NCBI RefSeq assembly: GCF_000819845.1 | Contig: NZ_CDCG01000037.1 | Coordinates: forward strand, 564,060 to 628,059 | Length of the DNA stretch: 64,000 nucleotides | From: Aeromonas enteropelogenes | GTDB lineage: Bacteria; Pseudomonadota; Gammaproteobacteria; Enterobacterales; Aeromonadaceae | Reading direction: 5' to 3' | Part shown: piece after piece, positions 1 through 8,723 of the stretch | Layout: every line of letters begins with the position of its first letter | How positions within the stretch are numbered: the first letter of the stretch is position 1 | Made by a program: the position numbers and the translations under genes | Notes under the pieces: model-generated | What the model was told of the DNA's origin: nothing | Database searches by the model: none | What the model saw: only the letters and a program-made list of their open reading frames with translations

Positions 1-1475
1 AGCCCGCCACTGCCGCTGATGCTCATCTCGGTCAGAGGAGCATAGAGAGCGGCATAGAGCGGCGTGTTGCCCGACAGTTTGACCCCGTCCTTACCGCTGT
101 AGGCCGAATAGAGGGAGATGGCCGGGGTGCCCTCTGCGGTGAGTCCCTGTTTGGCTGCGCTCACCTCGGCCCCCGCCCCCAACTCGACCTTGCCGCCGAC
201 GATCAGGGTCAGGCTGCTACCCTCGGCCACCGTCAACTTATTGCTGCCGCTCATGGTGAAATCCCGGTCAATTACCAGTACCACGTCCCCCTGGATAGTC
301 AGCGCCGCATCGGCTCCCATGTTGAGGCTATCCAGCCGGTAGAGGGTCTGCTCCTTGCCAAATACCTCCCCTTTGCCCGGAAAGGGCAGCGCCGGCTTGT
401 GCTGGTTGGTGCTGGTGACAGAGCCGGTGGCGGGACTCTCGGTCAGCACCATCTGCTGGGTCGACCCCAGCGTCAGGGCACCATTGATGGGCAGGTTGGC
501 GAACTGAGGAGAGCCGGCGAGCGCCGTCACGTTGAGGGGATCACACACCTGACCCGCCACTGGCGGCAGCTTGGGATGCTGGCGATATTGGGGCTCCAGA
601 TACTTCTGGTTTTCTGCATCGTTGAAGCTGCCCATCCCGCCATAGTTGAGCTGGCCGCTGTCGATGCTGGTGCCCCAGCCCATGGCCACATTGCCGTTCA
701 TCGCCACCGAGCCGGTTATCCGTCCTCCCTGCAGGGTGAGGTTGCCGCCCCCCTGCAGGTTGCCATCCACCCGTACTATCTTGTCGGAGGACGGGGAGAT
801 GGTGATATCGCTCCCCGCGGCCAGGCTGCCGGAGACGGGGGATGAGCCATTGAGGGTAACCGAGCCGGTCGCCCGCACATCGCCCCAGATGGGCGAGTGG
901 CCATCGAGCACCACATTGGCCTGGTCGCTGACCGTCGCCACGCTGGCATTCTGGTTGACATTGCTGCCACCATAGCTGCCCTTGCGCGAATCATAACTGT
1001 CGATAAGCCCACTGCCGGAGAGGCTGAGCCCCTCGCAGGCGACCACCGAATCCTGGAAGATCAGGTTGCCGGGCTGGCGCCTGAGGGAAAACAGGGCATT
1101 GAGACCGGCGCTCCCCTCCAGAAAATGGCCACTGCTATAGAGCGCCAGGGTGTCAGCCATCGCCTGCGCCGGTTTGTCGATTTGATAGTGGCTGCCATCC
1201 TGTACCCCGTTACCCCGATCGGGTATGGCCCGGATCAGCGCGGCCCACTCGCTGCGTGGCGTCTCCTCAAGGGTGGTCCGCAAGGCTCGGTAACTCTCGT
1301 TCATCCCCTGTTCGGCACTGAGCTGGGCATTAATCTTCTTGTGAAAATTGCCGCTGAGCCGGGTCTGTATCTGGTTGTCCTGGATGCTGGTCAGCACCAG
1401 CAGGCTCGAGAGCAGGCTGAGCACCAGCACTACCAGCAACACGACCCCCCGCTGTCGTTGCAATCCCTTGTTCAT
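1..1475 (-). CDS. pilX: PilX-like type IV pilus assembly protein, 3' end outside window
   Basis: Read on the minus strand from an ATG at 1475 preceded by GGAGGAG, open to the window edge, so at least 491 residues with the C-terminus missing. It starts MNKGLQRQRGVVLLVVLVLS, a prepilin-like N-terminal helix as in PilX, where the Glu at +5 of ordinary pilins is absent. After about residue 150 the chain becomes rich in Gly, Ser, Asn and Val in short alternating stretches that look like beta-helix or bactofilin-like coils. Known PilX proteins are about 200 residues, so this is a long variant. Its ATG overlaps the pilW stop (ATGA), which places it last but one or last in the minor pilin operon. Family assignment rests on the N-terminus and position; the function of the repeat part is unknown. 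Confidence 0.75.
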   Translation of the reverse strand, partial: MNKGLQRQRGVVLLVVLVLSLLSSLLVLTSIQDNQIQTRLSGNFHKKINAQLSAEQGMNESYRALRTTLEETPRSEWAALIRAIPDRGNGVQDGSHYQIDKPAQAMADTLALYSSGHFLEGSAGLNALFSLRRQPGNLIFQDSVVACEGLSLSGSGLIDSYDSRKGSYGGSNVNQNASVATVSDQANVVLDGHSPIWGDVRATGSVTLNGSSPVSGSLAAGSDITISPSSDKIVRVDGNLQGGGNLTLQGGRITGSVAMNGNVAMGWGTSIDSGQLNYGGMGSFNDAENQKYLEPQYRQHPKLPPVAGQVCDPLNVTALAGSPQFANLPINGALTLGSTQQMVLTESPATGSVTSTNQHKPALPFPGKGEVFGKEQTLYRLDSLNMGADAALTIQGDVVLVIDRDFTMSGSNKLTVAEGSSLTLIVGGKVELGAGAEVSAAKQGLTAEGTPAISLYSAYSGKDGVKLSGNTPLYAALYAPLTEMSISGSGG

Positions 1476-2020
1476 CCCGCTCCTCCTGCGGCCTGACCAG
1501 CCAGTGCGGCATCCCAGATGGCCTTGCGTCGCGCCACCTGTACCGTCACCCCGGGGGCCAGATAGGCTGGCAAGCCTTCCGGCAGGATGCGGATGGTGAC
1601 CAGCGACCCTTGCTCGCCAAATTCCAGCTCCTTGAGCCCGGTCACCAGCAGACGAGCCCCTTCACCGTCGTCACAACTGAGCACGGGCGGCGTGAATCGG
1701 TACTGCTCGGTAAAGTCGGTGGTCTTGCGATTGCCAAGGCAGGAGAGCACCTCGGTGCCCCCTGCCACCCTGAATCCCAGCGTCAGCCGATCCGGGGTGA
1801 CGGCGATCAGTCGATCCGCCTGCTTGATGCTGCTGGTGAAGGTGAGGGTGGCAAAACGCAGCACCTCGCTCGCCTGCTCCAGCGCCTTGCTCTGGGCCAC
1901 GGTGCGTTTGATGGGGGCATAGCCGGCAAAGACCGCCAGCATCAGCAGCAGGCCGAGTACCATGGCGATCATCAGCTCCACCAGGCTGACCCCGCGCTGT
2001 CTGTGCATGGTGTTCAACAT
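1472..2020 (-). CDS. pilW: PilW-like minor pilin
   Basis: A 182-residue prepilin. The leader ends in RGVSLVELMIAMV, the class III signal peptide cut by PilD before the Val, with Glu at +5 and a hydrophobic helix following. The globular part contains two Cys (SCLGN and LSCDDGE) that may form a disulfide loop. Minor pilins of this type prime assembly of the type IV pilus at the inner membrane. It overlaps pilV upstream by 7 bases and pilX downstream by ATGA, so the set is translationally coupled. The PilW label follows from gene order and size; sequence divergence of minor pilins makes the exact name uncertain. Confidence 0.75.
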   Translation of the reverse strand: MLNTMHRQRGVSLVELMIAMVLGLLLMLAVFAGYAPIKRTVAQSKALEQASEVLRFATLTFTSSIKQADRLIAVTPDRLTLGFRVAGGTEVLSCLGNRKTTDFTEQYRFTPPVLSCDDGEGARLLVTGLKELEFGEQGSLVTIRILPEGLPAYLAPGVTVQVARRKAIWDAALAGQAAGGAG

Positions 2021-2415
2021 AGGGGTGGAAATCCGGCATTCAACGCCACCTGCCTGGCACCGGAGACCCGTCCATCACGCCACTCTATGGTCACCACGAG
2101 GTTGTCGCTGTAACGTGCAGGCAACAGCAGGCGCTGCCCCGGCTGCAGGGCGAAACGGGCGAGATAGTCAGCATCGGAGAAACGCTCGGGCGTGCGCTGC
2201 ACTTCGCACAGAGTGCCCCAAATCTGCTCCACGCCATTGCTCGCCGCTATGGTGGCCAGAGTCGTCTGCAGGCTGTAGTGCGCCTGTTTGAGCGACACCA
2301 CCTGTCCCTTGGCCAGCCCGAGAAATACCATCACCGCGAGCACCATAGAGATCATGATCTCCACCAGATTGAACCCCTGCTGACGCCCCATGGAACCCGG
2401 TTGGCCGCCACTCAT
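2014..2415 (-). CDS. pilV: PilV-like minor pilin
   Basis: A 133-residue prepilin with the cleavage/methylation motif QGFNLVEIMISMVLA about 14 residues from the start, Glu at +5, then one membrane helix. The rest has no catalytic motif; a Cys pair (LCEVQ and terminal PLC) could bond. The first Met at 2415 overlaps the stop of the fimT-like gene (2412-2414), and the end overlaps pilW. By position between FimT and PilW it corresponds to PilV, a minor pilin that joins the PilVWX-Y1 priming complex at the pilus tip. Confidence 0.75.
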   Translation of the reverse strand: MSGGQPGSMGRQQGFNLVEIMISMVLAVMVFLGLAKGQVVSLKQAHYSLQTTLATIAASNGVEQIWGTLCEVQRTPERFSDADYLARFALQPGQRLLLPARYSDNLVVTIEWRDGRVSGARQVALNAGFPPLC

Positions 2416-2831
2416 GAACAGCTCCCGTGCAGCAGCTGGCCGCTCGGGGCGATGCAGAGCACGCGCTGCTCGCCGAGGCGATTGGCCAGGGTGATCTCGG
2501 CCTGCGCGCTGCTGCCGGTCGGCGCTATGGTGATGGGAGCAAACGGCGAGATGCTCACGCCACCGCCGGGGGCGGCAGCCTGCCTGAGCAGCTTGCTGTC
2601 TGCCGTTACCTCCCAGCCCCCGTTCTGCGTGCCTTGCAGCACCACAGGCAGCGTCAGCTTCACCGCTTCACTGCGTGCGAAACGATAGGCGGAGGCGAGC
2701 TCCCCGGTGGAGCGCTCCAGCCGCTCGGCGGCGAGTCGTTCGCTCAGGGAGGGAATACCGACCATCAGCAGGATGGCCGCGATCACCACTGCCACCATCA
2801 ACTCGATCAGGGTAAAGCCTCGTATCTTCAT
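2412..2831 (-). CDS. fimT: FimT/GspH-family pseudopilin
   Basis: 139 residues beginning MKIRGFTLIELMVAVVIAAI, a nearly ideal type IV prepilin leader with Gly-Phe cleavage and Glu5. After the helix, SERLAAERLERSTGELASAYRFARSEA matches the GspH/FimT pattern of an extended helix before the beta domain. Family members sit in pilus or type II secretion fibres; FimT of some bacteria binds DNA during natural transformation. The C-terminal CIAPSGQLLHGSC carries a Cys pair. It lies one base after pilE and overlaps pilV, so it belongs to the same message. Confidence 0.8.
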   Translation of the reverse strand: MKIRGFTLIELMVAVVIAAILLMVGIPSLSERLAAERLERSTGELASAYRFARSEAVKLTLPVVLQGTQNGGWEVTADSKLLRQAAAPGGGVSISPFAPITIAPTGSSAQAEITLANRLGEQRVLCIAPSGQLLHGSCS

Positions 2832-2832
2832 C

Positions 2833-3222
2833 TCATGACCCCCAGCAATCGCTGCGCGCAGCGGCGCGATATCCGGTGTGATCCAGCGTCAAGGTGCCGC
2901 AACTATCCTTTTGCAGACGAGTCGGTGTCGCCTTGAGCAGATAGGTGTACTGCGCCAGCTGGCTGTAGCTGAACTGATAAAAATCGGAGTTCGCAGGGAG
3001 CGTGAATTGCACGGGATAGCGGCCCTGCTCAGTGAAGATGCGCTCGAGTGCAAGCGCCTGCTCCATCATCAATTGCTGCGCTTCATAGCGCCGCCCTTTC
3101 TCCAGATAGTTGCGATAGGTGGGCAGCGCGATGGCGGCGAGGATGCTGACTACCGTCATGGTGATCAGCAGTTCGGTCAAGCTGAAGCCCCGGACACGGG
3201 CCCCTTCAGAAAGATATTTCAC
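2833..3222 (-). CDS. pilE: PilE-like minor pilin, first gene of the operon
   Basis: 129 residues; the motif VRGFSLTELLITMTVVSILA gives a class III leader of 11 residues, Glu5 and a membrane helix. The following IALPTYRNYLEKGRRYEAQQ and a C-terminal Cys pair (SCGTL, DCWGS) resemble PilE-type minor pilins. It is the first gene of a minus-strand series pilE-fimT-pilV-pilW-pilX, each start touching the previous stop. A sigma70-like promoter precedes it at 3253-3281. Role inferred from family: part of the tip or core minor-pilin set of the type IV pilus. Confidence 0.75.
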   Translation of the reverse strand: MKYLSEGARVRGFSLTELLITMTVVSILAAIALPTYRNYLEKGRRYEAQQLMMEQALALERIFTEQGRYPVQFTLPANSDFYQFSYSQLAQYTYLLKATPTRLQKDSCGTLTLDHTGYRAAARSDCWGS

Positions 3223-3252
3223 TTATCGTCCTTGGCAAGTGGTTATTGTTTT

Positions 3253-3281
3253 ATATCAGTAAGTTAGCTGCGCATTGGCAA
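3253..3281 (-). promoter_or_regulatory. Putative sigma70 promoter of the pilin operon
   Basis: On the minus strand TTGCCA (3281-3276) is followed after 17 bases by TGATAT (3258-3253), about 30 bases ahead of the pilE start. Both boxes match the consensus at four or more positions. No binding site beyond these was recognised. The rest of 3282-3523 is AT-rich, with no gene seen. Confidence 0.4.
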
Positions 3282-3523
3282 TACTTAATAATCAAAGAGA
3301 AAAAACTATTCAGATTGGACAGTATCGAGTCCCACCAGGCAATGACTATTTGATGAATATGTGATCGGTTATTAATTTTTACGCAAATGAATCCGATTGT
3401 ACGTGCCACTCATGTCGAGGGGCTCATGCGTGCTTTTTTGCTATCCCTGTCCGTTTCTGGCTAGTCACTGCCCCCTCGCCCCCTTACTCTCTCATCATGT
3501 CTCCCGTACCGAGCCGCCATGTC

Positions 3524-5071
3524 ATGACCCAGTCACCCAGCCACGACCATCTGCAGGAAGAGACGCTCCACGGCCTCAGCCGAGAGCAATGCCACGCCGC
3601 GCGACTTGCCCGCGATGCACGCTTCGATGGCCGCTTCTTTACCGGTGTCATCTCCACCGGCATCTACTGCCGCCCCGTCTGTCCGGCCAGGCCGCCGCAC
3701 GAACACAATGTGCGCTACTTCCCAAGTGCCGCTGCCGCCGAACAATATGGCTTGCGCCCGTGCCTGCGCTGTCGCCCCGAGCTCGCCCCCGCAGCCCGCG
3801 GCGATCTGCCCCATGCGCTCGCCCGCTTGTTGGCGCGCATCGAGCGCGGTGAGCTGGCGGATGGCTCGCTCGCCGCTCTTGCCGAACAAGCCGGCATCAG
3901 TGAGCGCACGCTGCGCCGCGAATTCAGGCAGCACCTCGGCGCCTCGCCGAAACAGGTGGAGCAGACGCGTCGCCTGCTGCTCGCAAAACGGCTGCTGACA
4001 GAGACGCAACTCTCCATCACGGACATCGCATTTGCCGCGGGCTTTTCGAGCATTCGCCGCTTCAACGACGCCTGGCTGCAGGCGTATGGCCTGGCGCCGC
4101 GCACCCTGCGCCAGCAAGAGGGCCAGGGTGAGCAGGCTAACAACAAACTGCCGGATGATCGCGGTGCAACGCTGACGTTGCAGCTGCCGTATCGGCCCCC
4201 GTTTGATGTGGCGGCCATGCTCGCTTTCTACCGGCTGCGGGCGATCCCCGGGCTGGAGCGGGTGGATGGTGAGGTGTATGAGCGCCGCCACAGTGTCGGC
4301 GATCAGAGTGGTCTGGTGCGCATCACACAAGGCAAGGGGCACAGCCTGACGCTCACCGTGCAGGATCTGCCACCCGCGGCGCTGCCTGATCTCCTGTATC
4401 GCGTGCACCGGATGTGGGATCTCGACGCCGACATGCAGCGTATCGGCGAGCAACTCGGACAAGATCCGCTGCTGGCGCGCCTGCAGGCACGCTGGCCCGG
4501 TGTGAGGCTGCCAGGCGGCTGGGATGAGTACGAGGTGATGCTGCGCGCTATCGTCGGCCAGCAGGTATCGGTCAAAGGCGCCATCACCATACTGGGACGG
4601 TTGGTGGCGCGTACCGGGGCGCAATTCGGAGTGGCTCGGCTGCCCACGCCAGCCCAGTTGTGCGAGCTTGATCTCGATGGCATCGGCATGCCCGGCAGCC
4701 GCATTCGCACGCTGCAGGGACTGGCCACCGCCATCGCGAGTGGCGAACTCTCCCTCGTCAGTGCCAGCGACGAGCAACTGCTGGCGCTGCCTGGCATAGG
4801 CCCCTGGACGGTCGCCTACTGGCGGCTGCGCTGCGGGCTGGACACGGACGCCTTCCCTGCCTCCGATCTGGTGCTGCAAAAAGCACTGGGAGGCGGCATC
4901 AAGCTGCCGGTGAAAGAGGTCGTGGCGCAAAGCGAAGGGTGGCAACCGTGGCGAGCGTACGCCGCCAGCTGGCTATGGCACGCCATGAGTGAAGCGCCGA
5001 CGCAGCTGATTGACCCAGCCCACCCAGGCGAAAACTCTGGAAACAACGAACACAAGGAGATAACCCCATGA
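3524..5071 (+). CDS. alkA: Ada regulatory domain-AraC HTH-AlkA fusion (3-methyladenine DNA glycosylase II)
   Basis: A fusion of three domains, 515 residues from the ATG at 3524; an ATG nine codons earlier (3497) has no better ribosome site. The Ada N-domain holds the zinc/methyl-acceptor cysteines C49, C53, C80 and C83 (IYCRPVC and PCLRC), which take methyl groups from phosphotriesters. An AraC-type helix-turn-helix follows (about 110-205), then AlkA_N and HhH-GPD (about 220-490) with LPGIGPWTVAYW and catalytic Asp448. AlkA excises alkylated bases. The C-terminal O6-methyltransferase of E. coli Ada is absent here but is encoded by the next gene, which overlaps by ATGA. Probably it both senses damage and induces the pair. 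Confidence 0.9.
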   Translation: MTQSPSHDHLQEETLHGLSREQCHAARLARDARFDGRFFTGVISTGIYCRPVCPARPPHEHNVRYFPSAAAAEQYGLRPCLRCRPELAPAARGDLPHALARLLARIERGELADGSLAALAEQAGISERTLRREFRQHLGASPKQVEQTRRLLLAKRLLTETQLSITDIAFAAGFSSIRRFNDAWLQAYGLAPRTLRQQEGQGEQANNKLPDDRGATLTLQLPYRPPFDVAAMLAFYRLRAIPGLERVDGEVYERRHSVGDQSGLVRITQGKGHSLTLTVQDLPPAALPDLLYRVHRMWDLDADMQRIGEQLGQDPLLARLQARWPGVRLPGGWDEYEVMLRAIVGQQVSVKGAITILGRLVARTGAQFGVARLPTPAQLCELDLDGIGMPGSRIRTLQGLATAIASGELSLVSASDEQLLALPGIGPWTVAYWRLRCGLDTDAFPASDLVLQKALGGGIKLPVKEVVAQSEGWQPWRAYAASWLWHAMSEAPTQLIDPAHPGENSGNNEHKEITP

Positions 5072-5547
5072 TCCGCTACGATATTCTGCCAACCCACTGC
5101 GGCGATCTGTTGATCGCCATCAACGAGCGCGGCCTGGTGCATGTGGACTTTGTGGCAGGCCTGCGAGCGCTGCCCGATATGAGCGGCTGGCAACAAGATG
5201 GCGAGGCGCTCGCTCCCTATCTTGCCGAATTCGAGGCCTATTTTACCGATCGCCTGCAGCGCTTTACCCTGCCGCTCGCCGCCAGCGGTACCGCCTTTCA
5301 GCAGGCTGTATGGCAAGCGTTGTGTGATATCCCCTATGGCGAGACCCGCAGTTACGGCGATATCGCGCGCGCCATTGGCAAACCAAATGCGATGCGGGCA
5401 GTGGGCGCCGCCAACGGTCGCAATCCGCTCTCGATTATCGTCCCCTGCCATCGGGTGATCGGCCAGAATGGCAGCCTGACCGGCTATGCGGGAGGATTGG
5501 AGATTAAAAAAGCCTTGCTGCAACTGGAAAATATTAAGGTTAAATAG
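5068..5547 (+). CDS. ogt: Methylated-DNA-protein-cysteine methyltransferase
   Basis: 159 residues ending in the DNA_binding_1 domain. The suicide acceptor motif IIVPCHRVIG has Cys127, preceded by the helix-turn-helix segment RAIGKPNAMRAVGAANGRNP whose Arg finger (R110) flips O6-methylguanine. The N-terminal 1-70 matches the methyltransferase ribonuclease-like domain. The length is that of Ogt/AGT rather than full Ada. A Shine-Dalgarno AAGGAGAT precedes the start, inside the end of the glycosylase gene, and the start overlaps its stop, so the two are co-translated. Together they provide the functions that E. coli splits between Ada, AlkA and Ogt. Confidence 0.95.
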   Translation: MIRYDILPTHCGDLLIAINERGLVHVDFVAGLRALPDMSGWQQDGEALAPYLAEFEAYFTDRLQRFTLPLAASGTAFQQAVWQALCDIPYGETRSYGDIARAIGKPNAMRAVGAANGRNPLSIIVPCHRVIGQNGSLTGYAGGLEIKKALLQLENIKVK

Positions 5548-5673
5548 CCTGATATCTAGCTAACCATAGACTCTGTCTATCATAAATAGATATCCACTTT
5601 ACATTTACGACTTCATGCAAGTCCCTGAAATAGGTATAGTTGTAGATCCATATTTATTGAGGAGATATTAAAT

Positions 5674-6462
5674 ATGGAACAACTATTATCTGCCTACAGA
5701 CAGGGAAATGTGATTCTTTTTGTTGGAGCAGGTGTATCTATGAACCTTGGTCTTCCATCATGGTCCACTCTGATCGACAAGATAGCCAAGGATCTGGATT
5801 ATGAACCAGAAATATATAGATCTTTTGGCGATCATTATGCATTGGCAGAGTACTATCGTTTAAAGAAAGGAAGTATTGGCCCTTTGAGAAGCTGGATGGA
5901 TAGAATTTGGCATTCCTCTGAGATCGATATTTCAGACTCAAAAGTGCACGAATATATTGCCAAAGCCAATTTTCCCATAATATACACAACCAACTATGAT
6001 AGATGGATTGAGAATGCCCTTGCCTATTATAACAAGCCATTTACCAAAATAGCCTCGGTATCAGACTTTACAAGAATCAAAAGCGGCAATATACAGGTGG
6101 TAAAGTTTCATGGTGATTTCGATGATGATAAGTCGATTGTTATTGATGAAACGAGCTACTTTGAACGTCTCGAATTTGAAACACCGCTTGATATAAAACT
6201 TCGTTCAGATGTTTTAGGTAAATCTGTGCTCTTTATTGGATATAGTTTGGCAGATATCAACCTGCGACTTTTATTTTATAAGCTATCCAAGTTATGGAAA
6301 GCCAATCAAGCAGGCGATGCACAACCCAAATCTTATATTTTCTCAGCGAAACCGAACCCGGTACAAGAAGCTGTGCTTGAGCAGTGGGGCATCAGCATGA
6401 TTTCCTCCGGGAAAGAAAATCCAGGAGAAGCATTGGAGGAGTTTCTGAGTAAATTCCAATAA
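5674..6462 (+). CDS. Orphan SIR2-domain protein, likely horizontally acquired
   Basis: 262 residues forming one SIR2-like Rossmann domain: [13 protein letters not shown] (residues 18-30) for [14 protein letters not shown] (about 107-117), VKFHGDFDD (about 145-153) and the late [12 protein letters not shown] (about 190-201), the pattern of the SIR2_2 family used by many phage-defence NADases. The HG of KFHGD corresponds to the sirtuin catalytic His. No zinc-binding cysteines of deacetylase sirtuins and no second domain are present. The Shine-Dalgarno is GAGGAGAT. Base composition is about 40% GC against about 60% around it, and codon use is unlike its neighbours. No partner gene lies beside it. 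NADase activity and defence role are inference. Confidence 0.85.
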   Translation: MEQLLSAYRQGNVILFVGAGVSMNLGLPSWSTLIDKIAKDLDYEPEIYRSFGDHYALAEYYRLKKGSIGPLRSWMDRIWHSSEIDISDSKVHEYIAKANFPIIYTTNYDRWIENALAYYNKPFTKIASVSDFTRIKSGNIQVVKFHGDFDDDKSIVIDETSYFERLEFETPLDIKLRSDVLGKSVLFIGYSLADINLRLLFYKLSKLWKANQAGDAQPKSYIFSAKPNPVQEAVLEQWGISMISSGKENPGEALEEFLSKFQ

Positions 6463-6608
6463 TTAAGAATCACAGTTGGAATTTTAAATGCAAATCACCT
6501 ACATCGTTTTTTAACCATTAACGATATTTAAATTCGTAAATAACATAAAAACTCGCCTCATATATAACTAAATAATGTTAACAAATGCAGAAATTTTCCA
6601 AGATAGAG

Positions 6609-6636
6609 CCCCCCTTTCCATTAAGAAAAAGGGGGG
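6609..6636 (-). terminator. Rho-independent terminator of rlhA
   Basis: A nine-pair stem, CCCCCCTTT at 6609-6617 and AAAGGGGGG at 6628-6636, lies just past the rlhA stop. Read on the minus strand it is a G-rich hairpin. Convergent SIR2 transcription would meet the same hairpin. The rest of 6463-6642 is AT-rich without a gene. Confidence 0.6.
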
Positions 6637-6642
6637 ACATCT

Positions 6643-8502
6643 TCAACGCTTCAGACTTCCCATTACATGCATTTCGCAGCGCCGGCAGTCAAAGCGCAGG
6701 CGGAAGGTATCCTTGCCCATCTTTAGCGCCAGTGGTTCGGCCTTGAGGCCGGGCACCTCTTTCGGGCAAAGATTCTGGCTGTAGCGAATGCAGTGCTTGG
6801 TGATCATCAGCACCACTTCCCCTTCTTCCTTGTTCGCCTCATAGGCCGGTGCGATGCGCTCCACCCCGTGCTCGCGGAAGAACTGCTCGGCCGCGCTGTT
6901 CAGCACGTTGCCAAGGTAGGAGAGACGGTGCTGAGGATAGTGGATATCCCGCAGCGCGATGCGCCGCTCGGGGCGCTGGTAGCCGGCCAGACGGGCAGCC
7001 TCCAGCGCGGCGATGCCATCCCGGCGCAAACAGTTGAGCATGGATGCGGCAATGAATAGCGGGTGAGTAAACGCCAACTCAACCTTGCGCGCCACAAACA
7101 GGGTATTGCCGAGTTTAGCGAGCTGATCGCGCGCCTGTTGCAGTGCCCGTTCCGGGTTGTCGGCCGGCTGTTTGTCACAGGGGAGCGTGACGGCGGCGCT
7201 GATGCCCTGTTCATCGGTGAGCGTGAGGCGCAAGCCCTCATCACACTCTGCAAGCACCATATCGACCCGGATGCGGCGATCGGCGCTCGCCTTCTCCAGC
7301 ACCTTGCTGAATGCCTGATCGTGGTTGCGGTAGATTTCCGTGCCCACCTTCAAGCCAGGCATGCGCTCTGACAGGAGTAACTGCTTACCTTCTACTTTGT
7401 TCAGGCGCATCCCCACCAACTCGTTGTTCGGCTTGAAGAAGCCAAGACCGTCGCCGTTGTTGAGGGTCACGGGCTTGCCGTCGATCTCGATGCCCTCTCT
7501 GGTGACGCTGGTGACCCGGCCCAGCGGCTCGCCCACGTATTTCGGGCTCTTGGTGGAGTCGATCCCGGGCTTGCGACCATGAAGGAAGTAATCGGTGCTA
7601 CCGCGGTTGAAGCTCTTTTTGGGATCAGGCGTGAAGCTGTAGCTGCAACGGCCGGCCGAGGAGGCCACCAGATCGCTGCGGCTATCCAAAATGGCATCGA
7701 GCTTCTGCCGATACCAGGCGGTGACGTTCTTGACGTAATCGAGCCCCTTGAGACGCCCCTCAATCTTGAAGGAGCGGATCCCCGCCTCTATCAGCGCCTC
7801 CAGGTTGTCGGTCTGATCCATGTCCTTGAGAGACAGCAAGTGACTGTCGGCCACCAGCACCTCGCCATCCGGCTTTTGCAGCGAGCAGGGCAGGCGACAG
7901 AGCTGGGCACATTCGCCACGGTTGGCGCTGCGGCCGGTCCGGGCGTGGCTGATGTTGCACTGGCCGCTGTAGGAAACGCAGAGCGCCCCGTGGATAAAAA
8001 ACTCCAGCTGCACATTGGTGGCCGCACTGATCTCGCGGATCTGCGCAAGCGACAGCTCACGCGCCAGCACCACCTGGGAGAAGCCCACATCCTGCAAGAA
8101 CTTCACCTTCTCCGGGGTGCGATTGTCGGTTTGGGTACTGGCATGGAGCGCGATGGGTGGTAGATCGAGCGCCAGCAGCCCCATATCCTGCACGATAAGC
8201 GCATCGGCTCCCGCTTCATAGATCTGGTGGGTCAGCCGCCGGGCCTGCTCCAGCTCGCTGTCATGCAGCAAGGTATTGAAGGCAACGAAAACCTGGGCTC
8301 CGAAACGATGGGAATGACGCGCCAGCGCTTCGATATCCTCTATGCTGTTGCCCGCCGCGCTGCGGGCGCCAAAGGCGGGTCCGCCCATGTAGACGGCATC
8401 AGCGCCGTGATTGATGGCTTCAATGCCATAAGCAAGGTTCTTGGCTGGAGCCAGTAGCTCCAACCGGTTGTGGTGGCTTAAGGAGTGCTTGTTCTGGTGC
8501 AT
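6643..8502 (-). CDS. rlhA: 23S rRNA 5-hydroxycytidine C2501 synthase, U32 family
   Basis: 619 residues. The N-terminal barrel RLELLAPAKN...HGADAVYMGGPAFGAR and the Cys-rich GQCNISHARTGRSANRGEC followed by AQLCRLPC are the peptidase-U32 signature; SFKIEGRLKG and the C-terminal DCRRCEMHVMGSLK match RlhA (YdcP) of E. coli from end to end, slightly shorter at the C-terminus. RlhA uses prephenate-linked chemistry and an iron-sulfur centre to hydroxylate C2501 in 23S rRNA. A single gene with its own terminator. The ATG at 8502 was chosen because the homology begins within 12 residues. Confidence 0.9.
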   Translation of the reverse strand: MHQNKHSLSHHNRLELLAPAKNLAYGIEAINHGADAVYMGGPAFGARSAAGNSIEDIEALARHSHRFGAQVFVAFNTLLHDSELEQARRLTHQIYEAGADALIVQDMGLLALDLPPIALHASTQTDNRTPEKVKFLQDVGFSQVVLARELSLAQIREISAATNVQLEFFIHGALCVSYSGQCNISHARTGRSANRGECAQLCRLPCSLQKPDGEVLVADSHLLSLKDMDQTDNLEALIEAGIRSFKIEGRLKGLDYVKNVTAWYRQKLDAILDSRSDLVASSAGRCSYSFTPDPKKSFNRGSTDYFLHGRKPGIDSTKSPKYVGEPLGRVTSVTREGIEIDGKPVTLNNGDGLGFFKPNNELVGMRLNKVEGKQLLLSERMPGLKVGTEIYRNHDQAFSKVLEKASADRRIRVDMVLAECDEGLRLTLTDEQGISAAVTLPCDKQPADNPERALQQARDQLAKLGNTLFVARKVELAFTHPLFIAASMLNCLRRDGIAALEAARLAGYQRPERRIALRDIHYPQHRLSYLGNVLNSAAEQFFREHGVERIAPAYEANKEEGEVVLMITKHCIRYSQNLCPKEVPGLKAEPLALKMGKDTFRLRFDCRRCEMHVMGSLKR

Positions 8503-8617
8503 GGTCTCGGGATCAGGGCGGACAGCAAATGGCAGCCACTCTAGGCCATTGCCACCCTGATTACCTTGATCCCGCTTAAGATCACTGCGAAATACAGGAT
8601 TAGAGCTGCCGCACGTG

Positions 8618-8704
8618 GCCCTTCTCCCTTGGCAAGGGAAATTCCCTCTCCTCCTTTACGGCAGGCTGCGCTTATAAACCTCCCCCCCCAGCCAAGGAGA
8701 AGGA
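8618..8704. repeat. Inverted repeat in the rlhA upstream gap
   Basis: CCCTTCTCCCTTGGC at 8618-8632 recurs as its near-perfect reverse complement GCCAAGGAGAAGGA at 8691-8704, with a C-rich run between. The left arm also holds a small hairpin, TCCCTT-GGC-AAGGGA (8625-8639). The element lies between the lysE stop and the rlhA start, so it may end lysE transcription or be a dispersed repeat. Confidence 0.35.
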
Positions 8705-8723
8705 TCGTCACCTGATATTGATG

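Noticed and set aside
3497-3523. Earlier ATG for the Ada-AlkA gene
   Set aside because: No ribosome site and residues not conserved; not excluded but less likely.
3533-4945. 470-codon open frame antisense to the Ada-AlkA gene
   Set aside because: Explained by high third-position GC of the real gene.
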